Shown here piece by piece: positions 53,650 to 62,219 of a stretch of DNA of 64,000 nucleotides (its first letter is position 1; every line of letters starts with the position of its first letter). Made by a program: the position numbers and the translations under genes. The notes under the pieces were generated by a model. That model ran no database searches and was not told the origin of the DNA. It worked only from the letters and a program-made list of their open reading frames with translations. The stretch is from positions 62,001 to 126,000 of the forward strand of contig CBDCYR010000007.1 in NCBI GenBank assembly GCA_965224275.1, written 5' to 3'. Source of the DNA: CAUZWH01 sp965224275 (GTDB lineage: Bacteria > Pseudomonadota > Alphaproteobacteria > SHVV01).

Positions 53650-54777
53650 ATGATCGCTCTTGCCTGCGCTTGGGCCATCTACTCGATTCTTCAGTGGTGG
53701 GAGTATGGGACCAAATGGTTTGATTGGGACTTCATGCTCGTCACGGGCGGTCTGACATTTCTTGTGACCGTTACGCTTTCTATGTCGTTTGAGCGCCGCA
53801 TGGACGCGTGCATCGACCAGCTTCGCTCGCGCCAGGTCTTTTGGCTAACCGATCAAGACTTCACCTCCTTTCGAACGTCATTTTTTGAATTTCAGCGACG
53901 GTGGGCGGTCCGCTCCGCATGGCTCATTGTTGCAACCGAGATTGGCGCGCTCGTCGTATGGGCCTTTGCCGCCCCATTTGTCGAAGGAGGAGACCTAACG
54001 CTCGAAGGCGGGGTTCTGCGTCATACACTTGCGAACGGAGATTGGTCCGAGATCCCGATCGATAATCTTATCCTGTTATCGATTGTATGCGCGATTGCAG
54101 GGTGGATCGCCGGCCATCGCCTCGGCACAACCGCTGCGTTTGGTCTGTTACCGTGGTTTCTGAGGCGAACCAGTATCGCGCTACATCTAATACCCGGGCA
54201 CCCTGACGCCACCGCCGGACTGGCACCACTGGGTAAGTACTACGGTTTTCAGGCACTGCTCGCTACGATCCCTGCACTTTGGCTGGCGGTGTGGTGGTTC
54301 ATTGCCCCTCACTGGGACCAACTCGAGCACTCACGAATTGGTTACGCTGCATGGCGGGAACCGTTCATTGGAATTTGGTTGGTAGCAGTAGTTTACGGCG
54401 CCATGTCGCTCGTCGTTCCGATGTACCTTTTCCACCGCTCCATGCTTCGCCAGAAAAAACAGCTGGTCGGTCAGAATGGACCGGGTCTCGCGAGTGCAAT
54501 GGAAGCAACACGCACAAACTTGGGCGCGGCACTGTCGACAAACCGATTACATGCTGTGCAGCGTCGTTTGGGGGATCTAACGCGTCTTCTTCATGATCTC
54601 CACTCGCTACCCGTTTGGCCGATTGAACCGCGCCGTGTTTGGCGGATCTCTCAGATTTATCTAACGGTTCTGATCGGTCCTCTCCTCGTCGAAACGTTGC
54701 GCGAGGGGCATGCGGATCCATTCACGATTTTTGAGCAGATCATCGCCCAGTTGCGCAAACTGATTCTGGGCGCCTAG
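53650..54777 (+). CDS. Unrecognised multi-pass membrane protein, probably N-terminally truncated
   Basis: 375 residues from the first ATG, with about six hydrophobic segments and a soluble stretch at about 290-330. No family recognised. The reading frame is open upstream right to the IS21 end at 53612 (HVILGWQQWRRAP before the ATG), so the true start was probably lost when the element inserted or when flanking DNA was deleted. Codon use is like that of the neighbours, so it is likely a former chromosomal gene. Confidence 0.6.
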   Translation: MIALACAWAIYSILQWWEYGTKWFDWDFMLVTGGLTFLVTVTLSMSFERRMDACIDQLRSRQVFWLTDQDFTSFRTSFFEFQRRWAVRSAWLIVATEIGALVVWAFAAPFVEGGDLTLEGGVLRHTLANGDWSEIPIDNLILLSIVCAIAGWIAGHRLGTTAAFGLLPWFLRRTSIALHLIPGHPDATAGLAPLGKYYGFQALLATIPALWLAVWWFIAPHWDQLEHSRIGYAAWREPFIGIWLVAVVYGAMSLVVPMYLFHRSMLRQKKQLVGQNGPGLASAMEATRTNLGAALSTNRLHAVQRRLGDLTRLLHDLHSLPVWPIEPRRVWRISQIYLTVLIGPLLVETLREGHADPFTIFEQIIAQLRKLILGA

Positions 54778-54800
54778 CGAGTTTCGATACGTGGCTACGG

Positions 54801-55265
54801 CTATGTGACGCACTTTGCGTCTTCTTCAACGATCACCACGTCGGGAATCCAGTTGCGCTGACGTCGCGCCAAACGATCGCCCGTCGCCTCGCCTTCGAAA
54901 TCGGTCGCGGCTTCGGCGAACTCGGCGCGATCGATGTTTTCGAGCGTATTGACGTTAACAACGCCATAGCAGTTGTCGCCAATCAGACTGGTCACGACAG
55001 GGACCGCACCGCAGCGTCTGCAGATGAGGAACTCGGCTGTGCCGGACCCGAACCGATAGCGCTCGAGTTGACCCGTGTCGGCAATTCGAACGTCGAGCTT
55101 TGCGTGTGGATGGGAGGTGTAAACACCGCCGTGTTTGCGACAGAACGAGCAGCTGCAAGCGCGTACCGGGATCGGGGTCTCGCTCGCCGGGAAAAGCAAT
55201 GTGTAGCTGATATTCCGGCAATGGCACGCTCCCTTGATGGGGCGTAAAGCGACTGAATCTGTCAT
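54801..55265 (-). CDS. GFA / CENP-V domain zinc protein
   Basis: 154 residues. Zinc ligands are arranged as in the glutathione-dependent formaldehyde-activating (GFA) fold: GACHCRN near 12-18, CSCSFCRKHGG near 37-47, and CRRCGA near 92-97. Some members condense formaldehyde with glutathione, but most are uncharacterised. The ATG at 55265 is chosen because the domain begins there; a longer frame reaches into the divergent dehydrogenase gene. It converges on the membrane protein gene. Confidence 0.87.
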   Translation of the reverse strand: MTDSVALRPIKGACHCRNISYTLLFPASETPIPVRACSCSFCRKHGGVYTSHPHAKLDVRIADTGQLERYRFGSGTAEFLICRRCGAVPVVTSLIGDNCYGVVNVNTLENIDRAEFAEAATDFEGEATGDRLARRQRNWIPDVVIVEEDAKCVT

Positions 55266-55397
55266 CCACAAGTCTCTTGTTACGACCGCCGTTGCCGCGT
55301 TGGCGCTTGCCGGTAGCCCTTCTCCCGTGCGTTCTCGCGCCACGCTGGGTATGTTGGGACACCTAACCATGTTCGGGGTGTCATTGCGACAACAGCC

Positions 55398-56411
55398 ATG
55401 AAGCAATTCCAGATCAACGACCCGCAGGGGATCGATTCGCTGCAACTCAGGCAGCATGACCAACCAAAACCCGCGTCCAACCAGGTCCTTGTGAAAGTTC
55501 ACGCCACCTCGCTGAATTATCGCGATCTGATGGTGGTAGAAGGCCGTTACGCTCGCGGTGCACAAAAGCCCGACCTGGTCCCGCTATCGGACGGTGCCGG
55601 CGAAGTCGTCGAGGTCGGCAATGCTGTAACCCGCGTCAAGGTCGGCGATCGCGTGGCAGCGATCTTCATGCAGCGCTGGATCGGCGGGGGCATTACTGCC
55701 GATGCCCAGGGCTCCGCCCTCGGGGGATCAATCGATGGCATGCTCTCGGAATATGTCGTTTTGCATGAGAACGGATTGGTCCATCTACCCGATCATCTCT
55801 CGTTTGAAGAGGGTGCAACGTTGCCATGTGCCGCGGTGACCGCTTGGCATGCCCTGGTTCCCCAGGGGCATCTCGCAGCCGGGCAGTCGGTCCTGGTGCT
55901 CGGATCGGGCGGCGTCTCGGTATTCGCGCTGCAGTTCGCCAAACTGCTGGGTGCACGGATCATTGCGACATCCTCAAGCGACAAAAAATTGGCTCGCCTT
56001 GAAGCGCTCGGCGCATCCGGGCTCATCAATTACCGTCAACAGCCCGAGTGGGATGCCGCGGTTCTCGACCTCACCGACGGCCAAGGGGCCGATCACATCG
56101 TGGAGGTAGGCGGAGCGGGCACCCTCAGCCGTTCGCTTTCTTGCGTCAGCGTCGACGGCTTCGTGTACGTAATCGGGCTTCTTTCAGGTGCCGCTGAGAT
56201 TGATCCGATGCCTATCTTGCGTCGTATGGTCACTGTGCAGGGTGTTTATGTTGGCAGCCGAGAAATGTTTGAGGCGATGAACCGGGCCATCACAACCCAT
56301 CAACTTCGTCCTGTGATCGATCGCGTGTTCCCTTTCGAGGACGCAAAGGAAGCTTTCACCTACTTCAAAAGTCAGGCTCACTTCGGAAAAGTAGTGATCA
56401 CGATTCCTTAA
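55398..56411 (+). CDS. MDR-family NAD(P)-dependent alcohol dehydrogenase / quinone reductase
   Basis: 337 residues. The N-terminal GroES-like domain (SLNYRDLMVVEGRY, then SDGAGEVVEVG) and the C-terminal Rossmann domain with GSGGVSVFALQFAKLLGA (about 169-186) are clear. The cysteine-rich structural zinc loop is absent, so it is nearer to the zinc-independent quinone oxidoreductases. It lies 38 bp before the DadA-like gene on the same strand, suggesting a joint catabolic role. Confidence 0.88.
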   Translation: MKQFQINDPQGIDSLQLRQHDQPKPASNQVLVKVHATSLNYRDLMVVEGRYARGAQKPDLVPLSDGAGEVVEVGNAVTRVKVGDRVAAIFMQRWIGGGITADAQGSALGGSIDGMLSEYVVLHENGLVHLPDHLSFEEGATLPCAAVTAWHALVPQGHLAAGQSVLVLGSGGVSVFALQFAKLLGARIIATSSSDKKLARLEALGASGLINYRQQPEWDAAVLDLTDGQGADHIVEVGGAGTLSRSLSCVSVDGFVYVIGLLSGAAEIDPMPILRRMVTVQGVYVGSREMFEAMNRAITTHQLRPVIDRVFPFEDAKEAFTYFKSQAHFGKVVITIP

Positions 56412-56449
56412 GCTCGGGCTGGGCCGACCGGGCGTTGCGGTGCGGTGAG

Positions 56450-57558
56450 ATGACCGATCACGCGATTGTTGTCGGCGGCGGTCTGCTGGGTAGCGCGATC
56501 GGGTTTGGCCTGTTGCGGGCCGGCCTGCGTGTTTCCATCTACGACGAAGGTGACGATGCCTTTCGCGCCGCGCGTGGGAACTTTGGCCTCATTTCTGTGC
56601 AAGCGAAGGGCGTCGGTCATCCCCCCTATCACCGTTGGTCCCGCCGCTCCGCCGAACTCTGGCCGGAATTTGCGCGAGAACTCGAAGAGCGCACCGGCAT
56701 CGAGGTGACCTTGAGATCAACGGGGCCCTAACACCCTGTACGTCGCAGCCCGAACTTGATCAGCGACGCGCAACCATGGAACAGATCCAGCGCGAATCCG
56801 GCGAAAACGGCTTCGAGTTTCAGGTCCTCGACCGGACGGCGGCATGCGAACTTGTTCCTCAACTCGGGCCCGCCGTCATCGGTGGTGTTTTCACCGCCTA
56901 TGACGGGCATTGCTCGCCATTGGCATTGCTTCGATCCCTACGCAGCGCCTTCCTCGCCGACGGTGGACGTTACCTGCCGGACACAAAAGTGCGCGATATC
57001 AAGAGCGCCGGCCAAACTTGCGAAATTAGCACCGCGAACGGGAAACAATCCTGCGATGTAATCGTATTGGCAGCCGGACTGGGGTGTGCCGGTCTCGCAG
57101 CATCGATCGGATTGAACGTTCCGGTCGCCCCCAATCGAGGACAAATTCTGGTCACTGAGCGCAGCGACCAGCAACTTTCCGTTTCACTCGGTTTCATACG
57201 CCAAACCGGCGAAGGCAGTTTTATGATGGGCTATTCAGAGGAAGAGGTCGGCTTAGACGATCGCACGAGCCCTGCCGTTCTTGCCGAAACGGCCGGTCAA
57301 GCGGTCGCGATCCTGCCGCTATTGGAGCACCTTCGCGTGGTGCGGTCTTGGGCCGCCTTGCGTGTCCTAACCCCCGACGGACGGCCCATCTACCAGCAAT
57401 CTCCGACCCACCCTCGAGCATTTGTGGCGACCAGCCACAGCGGGGTGACGCTGGCCGCGGCCCACGCGTTGACATTGGCACCGGCGATTGCGAGCGGTGA
57501 AACCCCGCAAGAATTAGCGTCATTCACGGCGGATCGTTTTGATGTTCAAGCGGCTTGA
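56450..57558 (+). pseudogene. DadA-like FAD amine oxidoreductase, frameshifted
   Basis: The N-terminal FAD motif IVVGGGLLGSAIGFGLLRAG and RGNFGLISVQAKG are in one frame, which ends at a TAA at 56728. The remainder (LTPCTSQPELDQRRATMEQI to HSGVTLAAAHALTLAPAIAS) is in the next frame. One extra G in the ACGGGGCCC run at about 56719-56727 would give a continuous 369-residue DAO-family enzyme of normal length. Such proteins are catalytic subunits of HcnC / opine-oxidase type complexes with the [2Fe-2S] and HcnB-like subunits that follow here. Confidence 0.85.
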
Positions 57559-57832
57559 TAGCGACCCCAATCCGGTAACGATCACGGTCGACGGCGAGTC
57601 GATTTGTGTCTCGTTCTCGGACACCGTCGCAGCGGCCCTTCTGACCCATGGAATCGGCGTATTTCGCAGTTCGACGGTCAGCAGCGAACCGCGCGCGCCA
57701 TACTGCTTGATGGGCGTTTGCCATGATTGCCTTGTCGAAATTGACGGCCGGCTAAATCAGCAAGCCTGCCTCATTCCGGTTCGTAGCGGCATGATGGTGC
57801 GGCGCCACATCAAAAAGGCCTCAGAGCGGTGA
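57542..57832 (+). CDS. [2Fe-2S] subunit, HcnA/SoxA-like
   Basis: 96 residues. A Fer2_4 domain with ligands in C-x4-C-x2-C...C spacing (CLMGVCHDC, then QQACL), as in HcnA and the small subunits of opine and proline oxidases. It passes electrons between the FAD subunits. The ATG at 57542 overlaps the end of the DadA-like gene and its stop overlaps the GTG of the HcnB-like gene, so the three are coupled. Confidence 0.87.
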   Translation: MFKRLDSDPNPVTITVDGESICVSFSDTVAAALLTHGIGVFRSSTVSSEPRAPYCLMGVCHDCLVEIDGRLNQQACLIPVRSGMMVRRHIKKASER

Positions 57833-57982
57833 CCGACACCGTGGACTTGATCGTTGTCGGTGCCGGACCGGCCGGCATGGCGGCCGCGACAAGCGCCGCC
57901 GATCTCGGCCTAACGGTGATTATCGTCGACCAACAAGCCGAACCGGGCGGACAGATCTATCGCGGGCTCGAGCGGCTGCTAA

Positions 57983-58914
57983 GAGTCCGACTCGAAACTC
58001 TATGTTTGATAACAGTACCTTGCGAGCCGCCTTGTGAGGAGTCGGATGTTGGCGACAAGAATCCATGCCTGTGCGGAGGCGATTGATTTCTCCCAATCCT
58101 TGGCCAGTCGACGGCATCGGTTGAGCCAGGCGAAGGTCCTCTCGACGACCCATCGTCTGGGCAGGAGCTCGAAGCCCTGGGCGGTGTCTGAGCGCTTGAT
58201 GATCTCGAGCTTCCAGCGGCCGATGTCCTCAAGGGCGCCCTCGAGTTTCGGTCCCGCGTAGGCGGCGTCGGCGAAGAGGTGACGCAGCCGGGGGAAGCGA
58301 TGACGGATCGATTTGAGGACCTCGGGCGCGCCGTCGCGGTCCTGGATATCGGCTGCGTGCACGATCAGGCCGACCAGCAGGCCGAGTGTATCGGTGACGA
58401 TGTGACGCTTGCGGCCCTTGATCTTCTTGCCCGCGTCATAGCCCCGAACACCACCGCTTTCCGTGGTTTTCACGCTCTGGCTGTCGATCACCCCGGCGCT
58501 CGGGCCGGCCTCGCGTCCTTCCAGCTCCCGGGCCGCCATGACCAGGTGATGGTTGATGCTCTCCAGCAGGCCGTTGGAGCGCCAGTCGTAGAAATAGCGC
58601 TGGACCGTGGAAGGCGGAGGGAAGTCGTTCGGCAACATCGCCCACTGGCAGCCCGTCGAGGCCATGTACATGACCGCATCCATGACATGGCGCAGGTCCG
58701 TCGTCCTCGGCCGGCCGATCTTCTTGCGCGGCGGCATGAGCGGCGCGATCAACGCCCACTCTCGATCCGTCAGGTCGCTTGCGTAGCGCCCGCCACGGCG
58801 CTCATAATTCGGGCGAGTGATTTCGGTCCACATGTTGTGCCTCCTCGTTTGCTTTGACACAACCGAGTAAGCCACAACCGACTGAAATCACTCAACTAGT
58901 TTCGGGTTGGCCTC
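57983..58914 (-). mobile_element. IS5-family insertion sequence, copy E (932 bp)
   Basis: Flanked by TAA on both sides (57980-57982 and 58915-58917) and inserted against the direction of the host gene. Ends identical to the other copies; transposase intact. Confidence 0.97.
58000..58833 (-). CDS. IS5-family DDE transposase (copy E)
   Basis: 277 residues, intact DDE triad, translation identical to copies B and D. Start at the ATG following GAGGAGG. Confidence 0.96.
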   Translation of the reverse strand: MWTEITRPNYERRGGRYASDLTDREWALIAPLMPPRKKIGRPRTTDLRHVMDAVMYMASTGCQWAMLPNDFPPPSTVQRYFYDWRSNGLLESINHHLVMAARELEGREAGPSAGVIDSQSVKTTESGGVRGYDAGKKIKGRKRHIVTDTLGLLVGLIVHAADIQDRDGAPEVLKSIRHRFPRLRHLFADAAYAGPKLEGALEDIGRWKLEIIKRSDTAQGFELLPRRWVVERTFAWLNRCRRLAKDWEKSIASAQAWILVANIRLLTRRLARYCYQT

Positions 58915-59037
58915 TAAAGACCAATCCAAAGCGTGCCGAGGCACTCGGTGAAGACTATATGCAAGGTGCCAAACTGGTGCGCGATTTTCGCGCCAGCACG
59001 GCCCAGTTCCGTGCCAACACCATGGTATGGCAAGTCG

Positions 59038-59085
59038 ATGTCCCAAGAGATGTCCCAAGAGATGTCCCAAGAGATGTCCCGAGAG
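59038..59085. repeat. Four tandem 12-bp repeats at a deletion point
   Basis: Three exact copies of GATGTCCCAAGA and one variant (GATGTCCCGAGA) in a row, placed exactly where the HcnB-like gene loses about 90 residues and changes frame. Confidence 0.92.
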
Positions 59086-60051
59086 GTGAACCCGCACGGT
59101 CCTGGCCGGATCCGGGCCGCTGCTGTTCTTGTTAGCCTGGCAATTGCTCAACGCGGGTCTGCGGGTGAGCGCTATCCTGGAAACCACCAGTCATCGCAAT
59201 TATGCCCGGACGCTGTTGCGCTCGTTCGGCACATTTCGATACCATAAATACCTACGCCTCGGATTTTCGTTGCTCGGCGATCTCCGCGGCGCGGGCATCC
59301 CGATCATCGGCAACGTGAGCGATCTTTCCGCCCACGGCGAGCATCGCGTATCCGAAGTTTCCTATCTCGCCAACAAAGTGCGCGCTCAGCAACAGGTCGA
59401 TCTGCTTCTCGTGCATGAAGGAATCGTCCCAAACTTGAACTTGTGGTTATCGCTACGCGCCGAGATGGCGTGGAACGCAACCCAGCGATCGTTCCAGCCC
59501 CATCGCGGTCGTTGGGGCGATTTGTCGCTTCCGGCGGGTCACGCAATCGGGGACTGCGCCCACATCGGCGGCGCGACCGTTGCCGTACTCGAAGGGCGTC
59601 TAGCGGCGCTGGCCATTGCGACCAGCCTCGATCGGCTCAACACCGACGAACGCAATCGATTGGCGCGTCCGCTACGCCGCGCCTTGAAACATGAGCTCAG
59701 CGCCCGATCCTTTCTCGATCGGCTTTATGAGCCCGCGGCCGCCATTTTGGCTCCAGGTGATCCAACCACCATCGTCTGTCGTTGCGAGGAGGTAACCGCG
59801 GGCGCTATCCGTGAAGCGGTTGCGCTGGGGTGCACAGGTCCTAATCAACTCAAGGCGTTTACCCGTTGTGGCATGGGCCCGTGCCAGGGGCGCCTGTGTG
59901 GCCCCACAGTTGTCGAAACGATCGCCGACGCCCGCGGCGTGCCGCCCGATGAGGTCGGTTACTATCGGATTAGATCGCCTGTCAGCCCGGTAACTGTCGG
60001 TGAAATCGCACGCTCCAGCGAGCACGCCAGCGCGGTTGGCCGGCCATAGGC

Positions 60052-60503
60052 TTACGTCAATGCACGGTGGCAGGTACACGGCGCCAGGTGGCTCACCTTG
60101 TGCGGTACGCTGCCAAACACTAAACCGCCGAGATCGCTCAGACCACGACTTCCCATCACGCTGAAGTCCGCCTTCTTCACCTCCGCAAACCGCACAATTA
60201 CATGAGCCGGATCCCCGCTTTCGACGACAAACCGAATGGCCTTGATGCCGGCTTTGCTCAATCGCTCCTTGATCGGCGCAAGGACGCGGTCGCGCACATG
60301 CTCGGCGTAAAGGTGTTCCGGCGGATCGCGGACGTGCTCAACCTCGGCGAAATCGCGAAACGCAACGGAAATATCGCGATTCGACATCACATGGAGCAGC
60401 CAAATATCGGCCACATCATCAGCGGCGATCGCCCCGCGACATCCAGGGCTATGTTGGCTTGGTCCGAGCCGTCAAATGCGACAATGAAAGTCTTGGTCAT
60501 CAT
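60052..60503 (-). pseudogene. UspA-family universal stress protein, frameshifted
   Basis: The N-terminus (MTKTFIVAFDGSDQANIALD, from ATG 60503 or 60500 after a GGAGCC site) and the remainder (VADIWLLHVMSNRDISVAF to the C-terminus) are in different frames. They meet at a GGGG run near 60435-60440; one more G gives DVAGAIAADDVADIW and a 150-residue protein, the normal UspA length. The nucleotide-binding motif near the C-terminus reads GSRGLSDLGGLVFGSVPHKV. Adjacent to the HcnB-like gene, convergent. Confidence 0.85.
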
Positions 60504-60709
60504 TGGCTCCATAACAAATTGGTTTGTTCAACGATGCCGAGTGGCCCGCCCAAGCCACATTGATGTAAGTGAAAAGGGTAGAAAAACCGTTTTAAATCAA
60601 CCCAATGGCGACGAAGGCGGAGACGACGCGCCGGCCCTTTGTACTGCCATTTTTAATAGTTTCTATGAGCATAATGCGTTAACCACGATGGAAATCTTCG
60701 GCCTTAAGA

Positions 60710-61750
60710 GTGGTTTGGGCTGTCGAAATCTGGAGCAGGACGATTTCTGACGCGAAACGACAACTGACCGGACAGCAAAAAGCCGCCGTGCTGATGCTCG
60801 CGCTCAATGAGCAGCAGTCGGTAACCATGTTCACGAAGATGGACGAGGAGGAGATCAAGGAGATCTCCCAGGCTATGGCCAATCTCGGCAAGATGGACTC
60901 TGAGATGGTCGAGGGCGTGTTCACCGAATTTGTAACGAGATTGTCGTCGACCGGCTCACTGATCGGGACCTACGAGGGCACCGAACGCATCCTGCGTCAG
61001 GCGATGGGCGATCGAGCTGATGATATGATGGAGGAACTGCGTGGGCCCGCCGGACGGACGCTATGGGAGAAACTCGGCAACGTTAACGAGACCATGCTCG
61101 CCGCCTATCTGAAGAGCGAGTATCCCCAAACCATCGCCGTGGTGCTGGGCAAAATCGAGCCCGATCACGCAGCCCGCGTGCTCGCGGTGTTGCCCGAAGA
61201 AACCGCCATGGAAGTCATCAACCGCATGCTGTCGATGGAAGGCGTGCGCAAAGAGATCTTGCAGACCGTCGAAAACACGCTGCGCTCGGAGTTCATGAGC
61301 AATCTGGCGCGCACCTCACGCCGTGATCCGCACGAATCGATGGCCGATATTTTCAATAATTTCGATCGCGCGACGGAAAAGAAATTCCTCGAATCGCTGG
61401 AAGAGGCGAACCGCGATTCGGCTGAGCGCATCAGAGGTCTGATGTTCACGTTCGAAGATCTCAACAAGCTCGATCCGGCCAGCATCCAGGTGCTGCTACG
61501 CACGGTCGACAAAGACAAGCTGGGGCTGGCACTCAAAGGAGCCTCGGAAGATCTACGCGATCTGTTCTTCAGCAACATGTCGGAACGCGCCGGCAAGATC
61601 ATGCGCGAAGACATGGAAGCGCTCGGCCCGGTGCGGTTGCGCGATGTCGACGAAGCACAGGGGACCTTGGTGACTGTCGCCAAGGATCTCTCCGACCGCG
61701 GCGAAATCGTCATCGCCGACAGCAAGGGCGAAGACGAACTCATCTACTAA
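60710..61750 (+). CDS. fliG: Flagellar motor switch protein FliG
   Basis: About 335-346 residues with all three FliG domains: LTGQQKAAVLMLALNEQQS (N), the EYPQTIAVVLGKIEPDHAAR motif (middle) and the C-terminal torque helix with DMEALGPVRLRDVDEAQ. FliG joins FliF to FliM and interacts with the stators. The start is unusual. No ATG lies near the expected N-terminus; the first conventional start is GTG 60710, while an ATT at 60743 (after GGAGCAGG) would give ISDAKRQLTG. It stands alone without fliF or fliN beside it. Confidence 0.94.
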   Translation: MVWAVEIWSRTISDAKRQLTGQQKAAVLMLALNEQQSVTMFTKMDEEEIKEISQAMANLGKMDSEMVEGVFTEFVTRLSSTGSLIGTYEGTERILRQAMGDRADDMMEELRGPAGRTLWEKLGNVNETMLAAYLKSEYPQTIAVVLGKIEPDHAARVLAVLPEETAMEVINRMLSMEGVRKEILQTVENTLRSEFMSNLARTSRRDPHESMADIFNNFDRATEKKFLESLEEANRDSAERIRGLMFTFEDLNKLDPASIQVLLRTVDKDKLGLALKGASEDLRDLFFSNMSERAGKIMREDMEALGPVRLRDVDEAQGTLVTVAKDLSDRGEIVIADSKGEDELIY

Positions 61751-61755
61751 GTCGG

Positions 61756-61778
61756 CCACAACGCCTTATGCGTTGTGG
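61756..61778. terminator. Perfect hairpin after fliG, possible terminator
   Basis: A 9-bp perfect inverted repeat (CCACAACGC / GCGTTGTGG) with a 5-base loop, six bases after the fliG stop. No T-run follows on the plus strand, so it may be a processing or Rho-related structure rather than an intrinsic terminator. Confidence 0.5.
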
Positions 61779-61843
61779 TCACCCGACAGGCGAAACGCGT
61801 CTGCGTTTCTGCCGAAAGGGCCCGGCAGTGAGACCGCGACGTC

Positions 61844-62095
61844 TCAATCAAACGTGAATTTAAGGCCACAAGAGTCGGACGAAATCCACGTCACCTTCGA
61901 GCGTAGCGGCTCCCAAGCTTCCACCCAGAGAACCACGTCCTCGTCACTGTGAACCTCGACATTGGCGCCAAGCTGGATCGCTGCGCCGCCGATTGAGACG
62001 TCCTTCAAGCGGCAGCCGACCAACCGCTCCGCAACCTGGATCTCAACCTCGTCCCTCGCGTTAACGCGGGTGTCTATTCTTCGTTCTGTACTCAT
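61844..62095 (-). CDS. PilZ-domain protein
   Basis: 83 residues from the ATG at 62095 (ATG 62104 is an alternative). The c-di-GMP binding signature of PilZ is complete: R-x3-R in RRIDTRVNARDE near the start, and D-x-S-x-x-G in KDVSIGGAAIQ near 32-42. Single-domain PilZ proteins transmit c-di-GMP levels to motility or exopolysaccharide systems. Its place next to fliG suggests a motility link, but this is inference. Confidence 0.87.
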   Translation of the reverse strand: MSTERRIDTRVNARDEVEIQVAERLVGCRLKDVSIGGAAIQLGANVEVHSDEDVVLWVEAWEPLRSKVTWISSDSCGLKFTFD

Positions 62096-62219
62096 GATGA
62101 CCATCTGACACGAAAATTTGCGTCTGGGGAAGTCGCTGTTGTCACGCTCGGTGGAGTGGATAATCCCGTTTTACAACCGGCACGGCGCGGCCGCGTCAAC
62201 CCGGCGCGCGCTTATCGAG

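Larger units (their letters stand above)
57829..60049 (+). pseudogene. HcnB-like FAD/NAD oxidoreductase, broken by IS5 copy E and an internal deletion
   Basis: Starts at GTG 57829 with VDLIVVGAGPAGMAAATSAA and is cut by the IS after about 51 codons. It resumes at 58915 (LLKTNPKRAEALGEDYM). It then shows four 12-bp repeats (59038-59085) where family members have roughly 90 residues, including the ATG-x-ERP segment. It continues in another frame from VLAGSGPLLFLLAWQ at about 59099 to the C-terminal BFD-like [2Fe-2S] domain (VCRCEEVTAGAIREA, CGMGPCQGRLCG). The gene is thus damaged twice. It was the large partner of the DadA-like and [2Fe-2S] subunits. Confidence 0.9.

Noticed and set aside
61756..61778. 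Strong intrinsic terminator of fliG
   Set aside because: The hairpin is perfect but lacks a T-run on the plus strand, so it is listed only as a possible terminator.
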